From Pseudanabaena biceps (GTDB taxonomy: Bacteria; Cyanobacteriota; Cyanobacteriia; Pseudanabaenales; Pseudanabaenaceae): a stretch of 64,000 nt of DNA. Location of the stretch: the NCBI GenBank assembly GCA_013361095.1, contig JAATWA010000004.1, forward strand, positions 62,001-126,000, given 5' to 3'. The position numbers and the translations under genes are program-made. Positions 16,654-24,907 of this stretch are shown here, in pieces; position 1 is the first letter of the stretch; each line of letters opens with the position of its first letter. The notes under the pieces were generated by a model that was not told the DNA's origin, did not search any database, and saw only the letters and a program-made list of their open reading frames with translations.

Positions 16654-18510
16654 TCAAATCGTAATTGGTGACTGGACATAGATTGTCGGATCTTCCATTG
16701 TGAAGACAATTCCTTGCTCTGAAAGGGATCTCGCAATTTCGACACTCGCCAACTCTAGTAAACGTTTACGCACCTCGATCGCATTGTCTTGAGAGCCGAG
16801 AATTGCGAAGCTAACGCGCAATCGTTTACCAGTGCCATCAGCATCAGAAATACTTGTGCTGTTCGCATCAATTCCCGATAATGAAAAGGTTTTTTCCACA
16901 ATTACTTGATGCACTAGAGCAAGTTCGCGTTCTCCTAAAACTGCCGCAAAATCCATATATAGCAGCACCATAATTTTTTTTGCTAGGGTTACATTTTCAA
17001 TTTCAACACTAACTAAAATCGAATTAGGCATGACGATAATTGTGCCAGTACCAAGGGAGCGAATTTTGGTCGATCGCAAACCAATGCTTTCTACCTTGCC
17101 TAGTTCTCCTCCTAGTAAACGAATATAGTCACCTATCACAAAGGGACGATCTAGATAGAGAACGAGAGTGGCAATTAATTGTTCAAGAATTTTTTGGGCG
17201 GCAAAGGCAACGGCTAAACCCACTAATCCTAAACTTGCCACCAAGCCAATTAGGTCAAAGTTAAGACTTTTGGCAAAGGCAACTAAAGCAATAATGAAAA
17301 TGAGGATATTAATAATAGTTTCAAAGACAAGAATTGCATCATCACTACTAGAGCTAAAGTGTCCACCGATCTTAAATCCATAGGTACGCAAATATCGACT
17401 AATTAATTTTATTGATATCCAATATAAACTCGCAATTAAAAGTAGATTAGAAATCGGTTTGATTAGGTTGTAAATAAGAGGTGCTAAGGACTCTAATAAA
17501 ATCAAAGACCAACTAATCGCAATATTAAGAACTACAAATCTCAATAGGCGATCACTAGGATGAATGACATCGTGATAAATTTTTTCGACATATTGAGGAG
17601 ATAGTTTTCTTAAAGCAAGTTTTACTAAATCTGTAGCGTAATGGCTAAATATAAAAGAGCCGATTAAAGCGCCAAAAAATATAAGCCATTGGGCTTGAAA
17701 AAACGGAAAAATAATCTGATATCGCCAACTTCGTAAAATTGGAAACCATTCGGAACTAAGAATCGCGATCGCGATCCAACCCACAGTAAAACTAATCTTG
17801 CTGAGAAGACCAGTTTTGAGCTTAAACATTCGAGTTGTAATACCGAGTAAAAGCTGTAATCCAATTAGAGAGGCAATCGCCATCAAAATCCATAGACTTC
17901 TTTGCCAAAGATATTGCGGACTTCTCTCTTCCTTAGCTTTAGCGATCGCTGTTTCTAAAATCGTCCGCCACTGATTAGCTTGTTGTAACGGCGACAAATC
18001 TGGCAGAACATCATTAGCTGTGACCGTAAGCAGATATTGATTGTTTAAAGAAATAGAAGTAGCGCTATTACTATTATTATTTACTTCAAAATTTATGCTT
18101 TGACCTGTGGCAATCTGTTCAGAGAGAATACTGTTTGCAAATTGGGTGCGATCTTTAGCTGTAAAGCGATCTACGGCTTGTAAATCAAAAAGCGGAATGC
18201 CATCAACGACCACAGGCGCACCAGCATCACCAAAGCCGTAACTGAAGTTTTGGACAAGACTTGAGGTAGAACTTTGGGCGAAACTCATAGGAATGAGAAC
18301 CAGTAACCAACTCATCAAGAATAAAATAACTAGCTTAATTAATTGCTTAGGATTGATAATTAAATAAAACTTAGAATTGGATTGGCTGGCAAAGCCCAGA
18401 AATGCCATTTTAGGTTTTGAATTATGGAAGTTATTAAATTTGCGATCCTTAGATAGAAATTTAGATAGAGATTTAGATAGAGATTTAGATAGAGATTGGA
18501 GAATCCACAT
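16654..18510 (-). CDS. mechanosensitive ion channel, MscS family (large form)
   Basis: A protein of about 620 residues. An N-terminal hydrophobic segment (LIKLVILFLMSWLLVLIP) is followed by a periplasmic domain of about 100 residues, then five or so membrane helices. The MscS pore/beta core is GLVGLAVAFAAQKILEQL, LYLDRPFVIGDYIRLLGGE, VESIGLRSTKIRSLGTG and IVMPNSILVS. It opens on membrane tension to release solutes during hypo-osmotic shock. The frame extends upstream to a TTG at 18528; I start at the ATG at 18510, though an ATG at 18408 (MAFLGFASQ) would avoid the Ser-Leu-Ser-Lys repeat and the overlap with the next mscS gene. Confidence 0.88.
   Translation of the reverse strand: MWILQSLSKSLSKSLSKFLSKDRKFNNFHNSKPKMAFLGFASQSNSKFYLIINPKQLIKLVILFLMSWLLVLIPMSFAQSSTSSLVQNFSYGFGDAGAPVVVDGIPLFDLQAVDRFTAKDRTQFANSILSEQIATGQSINFEVNNNSNSATSISLNNQYLLTVTANDVLPDLSPLQQANQWRTILETAIAKAKEERSPQYLWQRSLWILMAIASLIGLQLLLGITTRMFKLKTGLLSKISFTVGWIAIAILSSEWFPILRSWRYQIIFPFFQAQWLIFFGALIGSFIFSHYATDLVKLALRKLSPQYVEKIYHDVIHPSDRLLRFVVLNIAISWSLILLESLAPLIYNLIKPISNLLLIASLYWISIKLISRYLRTYGFKIGGHFSSSSDDAILVFETIINILIFIIALVAFAKSLNFDLIGLVASLGLVGLAVAFAAQKILEQLIATLVLYLDRPFVIGDYIRLLGGELGKVESIGLRSTKIRSLGTGTIIVMPNSILVSVEIENVTLAKKIMVLLYMDFAAVLGERELALVHQVIVEKTFSLSGIDANSTSISDADGTGKRLRVSFAILGSQDNAIEVRKRLLELASVEIARSLSEQGIVFTMEDPTIYVQSPITI
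18459..18494. repeat. three perfect 12-bp tandem repeats at the junction of two mscS genes
   Basis: ATTTAGATAGAG is repeated three times. On the minus strand it encodes SLSK units at the N-terminus of one channel and also contains the stop codon (TAA at 18485-18487) of the preceding channel. Confidence 0.9.
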
Positions 18511-19597
18511 AAATTGTTGGCTCGTCAAGAGTAAAAGAAATATCCTGATTTTTTAGTTGCTTGGTAATTTGTTGCGTGGCAAGATCTAGCAACTGTCTTC
18601 TAAGTTCCATTGACAACTCATTTGAACCTAAAATAAAGAATGAGATTTGAGCATGATTATCACCAAAGGAAACCTCAGTGCTACGCCAGTCTAAGCCAAA
18701 AATGTCCATTGTGCTGTCCATGACGATTTGGCGGATCAATGCTTGCTCATCGTTTGACAACTTCTGCGGAAAGGCAATCATCATGACAGACATGACTTTC
18801 TTTGCACCTGAAAAATTCTCAATAGTAGCTTGAGTAAGAGAATTGTTGGGAATAATTGTGAGTGTGCCTTTGCCAGAGGTGCGAATTTTGGTTGATCTTA
18901 AACCAATACTTTCCACTCTACCAAACGTGCCTTGTTTGCCTGTGGGTCCATCGGATAAACCAATGTAGTCACCCACAGTAAATGGACGATCGAGAGTTAA
19001 TACAATTCCACCTAAAAATTGCTCTAACGTTTTCTGAGCGGCAAAAGCGATCGCGATACCACCAATTCCTAAACTAGCGGCGATACCAACAACGTTAATG
19101 TCATGACTGATGCAAAAGAGGAGAATCAAAGCGATCGCGATCGCAAAATCTCCTAAATAGCGAAGCAAAAAGATTGATTCACCTTTGACTTTAGGATTAG
19201 ATGCAAAAGTTATCCCTAAAATCTTGGTATCAAAAAAGTCTCGAAATAGTTTTGATAAAAGCCATCCACCAAGTACTGTGATACTCACGCTCAAACAAAA
19301 CTCGATCAAACTTAGCCATTCTGTTTCAGGAATTAGCAACAGTGTTACTTCCATTGCCGATAAAGTGATTAATGCCAATGCAACAGATTTAGACGCGATC
19401 ACCACTCGGTTGTAAGTTTCCGCTAAGAATTGTGGAGTGAACCAACTGAAGAGAAATTTTAGTGCAGTAATAATCACCATTCCTCCAAAGAAAGCAATTC
19501 CTCCCGCGATCGCAATTAAACCGATCTGCAATAGGCGATCGCCATTACTTAAAGCTAATTCTGATGTTTGGACAATCTCATGAATTGCAACTATCAT
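18485..19597 (-). CDS. mechanosensitive ion channel, MscS family
   Basis: The 370-residue channel has three to four N-terminal membrane helices, then GIGGIAIAFAAQKTLEQFLGG, LTLDRPFTVGDYIGL, VESIGLRSTKIRTSGKGTL and IIPNNSLTQATIENF, and the alpha/beta C-terminal domain ending FTLDEPTIYVDSPISI. The near-identical C-terminus of the downstream channel (FTMEDPTIYVQSPITI) shows the two are paralogues from tandem duplication. Its ATG lies six bases after the ClC stop, so the three genes form an operon. Confidence 0.92.
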   Translation of the reverse strand: MIVAIHEIVQTSELALSNGDRLLQIGLIAIAGGIAFFGGMVIITALKFLFSWFTPQFLAETYNRVVIASKSVALALITLSAMEVTLLLIPETEWLSLIEFCLSVSITVLGGWLLSKLFRDFFDTKILGITFASNPKVKGESIFLLRYLGDFAIAIALILLFCISHDINVVGIAASLGIGGIAIAFAAQKTLEQFLGGIVLTLDRPFTVGDYIGLSDGPTGKQGTFGRVESIGLRSTKIRTSGKGTLTIIPNNSLTQATIENFSGAKKVMSVMMIAFPQKLSNDEQALIRQIVMDSTMDIFGLDWRSTEVSFGDNHAQISFFILGSNELSMELRRQLLDLATQQITKQLKNQDISFTLDEPTIYVDSPISI

Positions 19598-19603
19598 AGA
19601 AAG

Positions 19604-22237
19604 TTAACCTGCTCTCAGCAAAATAACAGTTTGATTACTGTAGTATGAAATATTGTTTATAATATTTTCCTGCATTCCTTGGTGTAAAATTTCTTCTTTA
19701 GTTGTTTCCAAGACAATAACATCGCTGCGCTCTTGTTGAGCGTATTCCAAAATCGCTCTAGCAATAGAATTTCCCGTTGAACCTCCGTCAATAGGAGCAG
19801 TGACAATTTCCACATTAAAGAGCGTCTTGGCTAAATAAGCCGCCTTATTTAAATATTCCAATGTAATTGGATGAGGGTTTTTGCTATCCAGATCAAAGAC
19901 TTGGCAGAAAGTAATCATCGGTTTATGACCAAGTTTAAGCAGAGATGGAAGAAATTGGATCGTTTTGTTAGCATTAAATCCTGCTCCTATTATCGGTATC
20001 AGCCAGCGCTCAAAGTGCTTTTGGATACTTAGTTTAACTAACATCACATCACAGTCCGCCTGACGAACTACCCTATCTACTAAGTGGTTAAACCTATTTC
20101 CTATTGCTTTAGGATTGACTTTCCCATCCATCAGCATTAGGTTAATATGATAAGCTCTAATCACTTCTAGAATCGCCTCAGACTGATCATGAGCTAATCG
20201 AATTTGCGTATGCACTGGCACTTGCCAGACATGTCCTAAGCCAATAGCTGAACTTAGTAAACTTTGTCCCATGCTTGTTTTGACAGAGACTTCGCTCAAA
20301 GATTGATGACGTGGTACAACCACTATGTGCAACACTTCTACTTCATAGTGGCGATCATGGGCGATCGCCATAGCGATTTTTAAGAGTGCCTCTGCGGATT
20401 TAAAATTAACGATCAGAACCAATAACCTACCCTGTCCAACCTCAGATGCACGAGTTTGATAGATAATGCGCGACTTCTCGACTTTGGTGCTGAGTAAATC
20501 TTCTCTTCCATTTAGATAGGCAGCTTCAATGCGGATAATATCACTGCGGGTAATAATCCCTACCAATCGCCAGCCATCAACCACAGGAATGCTACTGAGT
20601 TTATGGCGATCGAATAGATATAAAACATGAGCTAGAGTATCCGATGGCGCAATCCGAATTGGCTCATGGGTCATGATTATTGACAAAAGCGTTTGATTGG
20701 TTAACCCGCGTTGCGTCGGATTCGCAATATCTATTTGAGAAACCATTCCCACTAACCGTCCCTTCTTTAAAACGGGAAATGTACGATGAGAAGACTGTGA
20801 AAATGTTTGGATTGATTCTTCTAAGGTCATATCACTTGAAAGTGTCTCCACCTTGGATTGCATAACCTGTGCTGCTATTAAGGCTGTCCAAGGCTCTTGA
20901 TTGCGCGTTGACTCTTCTAAATGGATTCCTTTGGCTGCTAATAGGCGATCGTAGAGTGAACCTATTTCCATCTTTTCGGCAACTAGATAGGATACGACCG
21001 TACCAATCATTAAAGGAAGGACGAGGTTAAAATCGGTGGTCATTTCAAAGACAATTACTACAGCCGTAATTGGAACCCGTGAGACTGCACAGAAAAAAGC
21101 TGCCATACCGACATGGGCATAGGTAGTTGCCATGCCTAGCCCCAGAAAATGGAATTGGAGACTGCCAATCAAATAGCCCAACGCCGAACCAAGTGTCATC
21201 GAAGGAATTAGCAACCCACCAGGAGCGCCTGCTCCACCTGCTAATACAATTAGGCAAAATTTAACACAAAATACGAGAAGCACCAAATGCCAATCCGCCT
21301 CGCCACTCAACAACATTTGCCTCAATCCTGCATTATCCCGAAATACATTAGGCAAAGTTGCTAAGGCGATCCCCGCAAACATTCCCACTAGACCAACTCG
21401 CCATGCTAAAGAAACAGGAAGAAAGCGTCGATAAAACGACATACTATTGAGAATACCTCGATTAAATAAAACGCCAAATCCTCCCGCCAAAATTCCTAAT
21501 AGTAAATAGAAAGGCACTTCTGGCAAGGCAAAACTGGCATGGGTAGCCGTGAGATGGGGAATTAACTCTAGACTGTGAGAACCACTAAGTCGGGCGATCG
21601 CAGAAGCCACAAAGGATGCCAAAATAGCTGTTCCTAGAGTAATTCCCGATACATCTTGGAGTAATTCTTCGACGACAAATAACACACCTGCGATCGGCGC
21701 ATCAAAGGCGGCGGCAAGCCCTGCCCCCGCCCCTGCGGCAATTAATTGACGACGATGATCGGGGGAGGTAGGAAACCATTGACTCAATTGATTGGCAAGA
21801 GCTGCGCCGATTTGTACGGTTGGTCCTTCACGACCTAATGGCATTCCTGCGGCTAAGACTAATGTTGTACTTACCCATTTGACGATCGCCAGCCATAGAT
21901 TTAATGGCATTGGCACATTAGCTAAAACTGCCTTTACTTCTGCCATGCCACTACCGCTAGAGCCGGGGGCAACATCTTCGACTAACCAGCCAGCCAGTAA
22001 TCCGCCCACAAGCCCGATCACTGGTAAGGCGATATATGCTGGGAAAATCTGAGTAGCCTGTTGTCGCCATCCACCTAGCCATCCGATACTATAGCCAAGG
22101 GAGACAGCCGCTAACCCAGAAACTAAGCCAATCAGACAAGCTTCTAATATCGCAAGTCGTTTTGGTCTTGAAAAAAACTGTAGAAGACGATTCCGAAAAA
22201 TTAGACCAATACGTGCCATTGTTCCTAATAAATCCAA
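19604..22237 (-). CDS. ClC-type chloride transporter with CBS pair and USP-like C-terminus
   Basis: This 877-residue protein has a ClC membrane domain (residues 1 to about 440) with PGSSGSGMAEVK, the gating-glutamate motif MPLGREGPTVQIGA, DAPIAGVLFVVEELL (the position of the internal proton glutamate) and GAPGGLLIPSMTLG. Both glutamates are present, so H+/Cl- exchange is more likely than a pure channel. Residues about 455-580 are two CBS repeats (AQVMQSKVETL...FPVLKKGRLVGMVS and IPVVDGWRLVGIITRSDI). The remaining 270 residues look like one or two UspA-like domains (GQGRLLVLIVNFKSAEALLKIA; RSDVIVLETTKEEI). Gene order with two MscS channels suggests osmotic or pH homeostasis, probably sensed through adenine nucleotides at the CBS pair. 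Confidence 0.92.
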   Translation of the reverse strand: MDLLGTMARIGLIFRNRLLQFFSRPKRLAILEACLIGLVSGLAAVSLGYSIGWLGGWRQQATQIFPAYIALPVIGLVGGLLAGWLVEDVAPGSSGSGMAEVKAVLANVPMPLNLWLAIVKWVSTTLVLAAGMPLGREGPTVQIGAALANQLSQWFPTSPDHRRQLIAAGAGAGLAAAFDAPIAGVLFVVEELLQDVSGITLGTAILASFVASAIARLSGSHSLELIPHLTATHASFALPEVPFYLLLGILAGGFGVLFNRGILNSMSFYRRFLPVSLAWRVGLVGMFAGIALATLPNVFRDNAGLRQMLLSGEADWHLVLLVFCVKFCLIVLAGGAGAPGGLLIPSMTLGSALGYLIGSLQFHFLGLGMATTYAHVGMAAFFCAVSRVPITAVVIVFEMTTDFNLVLPLMIGTVVSYLVAEKMEIGSLYDRLLAAKGIHLEESTRNQEPWTALIAAQVMQSKVETLSSDMTLEESIQTFSQSSHRTFPVLKKGRLVGMVSQIDIANPTQRGLTNQTLLSIIMTHEPIRIAPSDTLAHVLYLFDRHKLSSIPVVDGWRLVGIITRSDIIRIEAAYLNGREDLLSTKVEKSRIIYQTRASEVGQGRLLVLIVNFKSAEALLKIAMAIAHDRHYEVEVLHIVVVPRHQSLSEVSVKTSMGQSLLSSAIGLGHVWQVPVHTQIRLAHDQSEAILEVIRAYHINLMLMDGKVNPKAIGNRFNHLVDRVVRQADCDVMLVKLSIQKHFERWLIPIIGAGFNANKTIQFLPSLLKLGHKPMITFCQVFDLDSKNPHPITLEYLNKAAYLAKTLFNVEIVTAPIDGGSTGNSIARAILEYAQQERSDVIVLETTKEEILHQGMQENIINNISYYSNQTVILLRAG

Positions 22238-22446
22238 TATTTCTCTTCAACTAATCTAAATATGTGCAGCATTTGATTAGTTTGTTATATGAGTATAATT
22301 GATTGCAGGTATCACAATGAAAGCTATATTGATTGCCAATTAACTGAATATCTGCCGAATTTTCCTCGTTTTCTTAACTTTAGGAACGCTATTCTTTTGG
22401 TGGTGTTTCAGATTTATTGAACAGCAAATAGAGCTCAAAGACAAGA

Positions 22447-23050
22447 GGCACTGGTCAGGTAAGGCGTGAGGTGTAAAATAAAGAGGTCGAGATAGGAGAA
22501 AGGCATGAAATGTCCGCACTGTCAGAGCGAAAAGATAGTCAAGAATGGCAGAGATTACCACCAAGACGGAAAAGCGATCCAGAATTATTTATGCAAAGGA
22601 TGCGGCAAGCGATTCAACGAACAGGAGCGCCAATGTCAAGACTGAGAACACCAGCAAGTATAGTTTCCTTTGCCCTGAAGATGAGGACGGAAGGGATGGG
22701 AATCAGAGCCAGTGGTAGAGTACTAGAAAAATCCCATACTATTATCATGAGATGGGAGCAAAAATTGGCAGCCCAGACGCAGCAATGGAGTCCATCCGCC
22801 CCCGAAGGCGCAGATGTCACCATCGAAGGAGATGAAATTTATACTCGCGTTGGCGAGAATCGTCCCCCCAGTGAATCTAAAGGATGGACAGTGATATTTA
22901 TCGAACGCAACAGTCGCTATTAGATTAAAGCAAAGTCAGGACTCAAAAATACGGCACTGGTCAGCTAATCGGGGATGGATACTGAAACGTCCATTTCATA
23001 ACGATAAAAAAGACGCAAATACATCGATCACGCTTTAACAGACCAGTGCC
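22447..23050. mobile_element. degenerate IS1-family element
   Basis: Both ends carry the 10-bp inverted repeat GGCACTGGTC (22447 on) and GACCAGTGCC (to 23050). A third copy of the end sequence, GGCACTGGTCAGCTAATC, lies inside at 22953 in direct orientation, so 22953-23050 is itself a 98-bp mini-element with matching ends. The whole is about 170 bp shorter than a normal IS1-type element and has no clear target duplication. Confidence 0.7.
22505..22923 (+). pseudogene. IS1-family transposase, frameshifted and truncated
   Basis: From ATG 22505 one frame gives the zinc-ribbon start MKCPHCQSEKIVKNG...LCKGCGKRFNE, then runs out. The next frame continues with RTGAPMSRLRTPASIVSFALK and RTEGMGIRASGRVLEKSH, the HTH of cyanobacterial IS1 enzymes, then EGDEIYTRVGENRPPSESKG with the first catalytic Asp. 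It stops at 22923 before the second and third catalytic residues. The shift near 22615 resembles the insA-insB junction, but the missing C-terminus makes the copy dead. Confidence 0.8.
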
Positions 23051-23053
23051 ACC

Positions 23054-23581
23054 TGTACTACTTTGTCCATGTCGTTGCATATCTACCCCTCCACAAGCTG
23101 GATATTTGACTGCTTCAAATACCATCTTTTCTCTCTTTCCTTAACTACTGCTGACTATACATACCTTATTTTGTTTCTATCAACAAATGTCACATACTAC
23201 AGTGACATGCTCCGGTTTCGTAGCCCTAATCTTCAATATACAGCTATGGAATATTCTGAATCTTCCCTATGAAATATTTCCAGAACTTAATTAAGAATAT
23301 TATGCTGATAGAAGTTGCAAATGAGGTCAAGTAATTGAAATTGGAAATGGAGAAGATGATAAGTAATGGATTGATAGAAACTTGCCAAACACTCTTGATA
23401 ATGATCTATTCATTCTCGAAGGATATATTTATATGAAACATTCTAGCCAAAGGAATTAACAAATAATTGTCCGACAAAGTAATGAATAGTAGTCTGGAAC
23501 ACCAACAATCTCAACCAAAAGATCGATTTGGGTACAAAAATTAAGCCTTTACGAAAAACTTTACAAAACGTTATTTGAAAC
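23054..23581. other. gap between two transposase remnants
   Basis: No supported gene. The sequence is AT-rich, with short open frames that lack family features. It is probably decayed mobile-element or intergenic DNA. Confidence 0.4.
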
Positions 23582-23830
23582 ATGGAAAGACTAAAAATCA
23601 CCCTCACCGCATCCGATTATCGTCAATGTGTAACCCTCTGCCTAAGAGGGCATGGTCATGTGTCAATGATCAACCGCGCACAGGTATTACTAGCCCTGCA
23701 TGACGGTGTGGATATCTCAGAAGTAATGCGAGTTTTGCGGGTTAAAAGAACCCGTCTGTGGCGATTGCGGAAGCAATATCTGCAAGGTGGATTAAATGAT
23801 GCCTTAGCAGATCGGCGTAGAAGATCATGA
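23582..23830 (+). pseudogene. IS630-type transposase, N-terminal helix-turn-helix fragment
   Basis: The 82-codon frame MERLKITLTASDYRQ... contains INRAQVLLALHDGVDISEVMRVL and VKRTRLWRLRKQYLQGG, a helix-turn-helix like the N-terminal domain of IS630-family transposases. The DDE catalytic part is absent; the frame stops after LADRRRRS. No inverted repeats were found around it. Confidence 0.6.
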
Positions 23831-24000
23831 TGTTTCAAATGTAGTCTAAATTGCCTGTGTGTATAGGGTTTGGGTATTGACTAGAACCGAACTATCGATA
23901 AAAATGCTTTCCAAGAACAGAAGCTCAAAGGCGATCGCATTACTGCCTATAGCTTTTACCAATCTATGCACTACATCTCAAATTTTTCCTAGCAGAAACT

Positions 24001-24582
24001 ATGAAAACCTATCCAATTAATCCCGTGAAAGTTAACTATAGTCATTACCGTAGCAACTTCCTCAGCCAAATTCAAAATCCCCAGTTAGCCGCCTTGACCG
24101 CTGTGATTGTGGGAATCATCATGACATTTACTTGCTCGAAAAGAATGTATCTCACAGCCCTACTCGCCTTGATTGGCTTGCTGTTAGCCTTCCCGAAAGT
24201 ATTGCTAACGCTCTATGGCAGATTCGAGCAAGTGATTCGGCATTACAAGTACAGCCCCGTTTTATTACTGGGTATCGCCATTGGCTTCGTGATTGGTTTA
24301 CTTTTAATTTTTACAGTGGAGCCAGCCCAAGCCCAGTTTTTTAATAAAACCCAGACATGGATGACGGGTGCAATCCCTGGGATTGATACAGGACTAGTTT
24401 CTTTGATTTTCAATGTGTTGAGATCTTTGTTTGTAATCTATCTGGGAATTGGATTAGTAAAAGTGATTCAATCAGCCAGAAATGACGATGATTGGCAGCA
24501 AATGGCGAGAACTCCTCTGATTTTGGTGGTGACGGTGACGATGGGTGACATTTTGGCAGGCATTATTACGGGTGCAACCTAA
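24001..24582 (+). CDS. VirB2/TrbC-like pilin candidate with long membrane leader
   Basis: This 193-residue membrane protein is first in a type IV secretion gene run. Four hydrophobic segments are visible (about residues 30-44, 50-70, 87-106 and two in the C-terminal third). A signal-peptidase-like site, EPAQA/QFF, lies at about residue 111. The part after it (about 82 residues: IPGIDTGLVSLIFNVLRSLF and TPLILVVTVTMGDILAGII) has the two-helix layout of VirB2-type pilins. That the long first half is removed is inference. The stop is four bases before the VirB3-like gene. Confidence 0.6.
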   Translation: MKTYPINPVKVNYSHYRSNFLSQIQNPQLAALTAVIVGIIMTFTCSKRMYLTALLALIGLLLAFPKVLLTLYGRFEQVIRHYKYSPVLLLGIAIGFVIGLLLIFTVEPAQAQFFNKTQTWMTGAIPGIDTGLVSLIFNVLRSLFVIYLGIGLVKVIQSARNDDDWQQMARTPLILVVTVTMGDILAGIITGAT

Positions 24583-24586
24583 AGCT

Positions 24587-24907
24587 ATGTCCGAAGAGTA
24601 CAAATTTCGTAAAGTCAATCCGATTTTGGGTGCAAGTCCTAAGATTGGACCATTTCCCACCGAGCTAATCATTCCTTGGGCAATTATCAGCTTTACCCTG
24701 TTTATGATTTGCTATGTGGTTCTGAATCTGCCTTGGTTATGGGTATTGCTGATCGTGGCTTGGGGCAATGCGACATGGTGGATCTTGACTGGTTCAAAGC
24801 CCTATCGATTTTTATCAAAGTTTATCCCTGTGCCGAGATGGACGCGAGGTGTTTATCAGTACAGGGGGATGCGTAAGCAGGAGGTAAGGAAATATGCAGA
24901 GCGTTAG
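24587..24907 (+). CDS. VirB3-like small membrane protein
   Basis: 106 residues from the ATG at 24587 (MSEEYKFRKVNPILGASPKI). A short cytosolic lead is followed by two adjacent hydrophobic segments (ELIIPWAIISFTLFMICYVV and WLWVLLIVAWGNATWWIL) and a basic tail. This is the size and topology of VirB3/TraL. It lies directly between a VirB2-like gene and a VirB4-like ATPase, with which it overlaps by 14 bases. The assignment rests mainly on order and topology. Confidence 0.6.
   Translation: MSEEYKFRKVNPILGASPKIGPFPTELIIPWAIISFTLFMICYVVLNLPWLWVLLIVAWGNATWWILTGSKPYRFLSKFIPVPRWTRGVYQYRGMRKQEVRKYAER

Noticed and set aside
22340..22564. A minus-strand gene before the IS1 remnant
   Set aside because: Low-complexity open frame overlapping the transposase start; no recognisable domain.
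22510..22923. An independent 138-residue gene
   Set aside because: Its first 35 codons overlap the zinc ribbon in another frame; only the later part is transposase, so it is the second half of a frameshifted IS1 enzyme.
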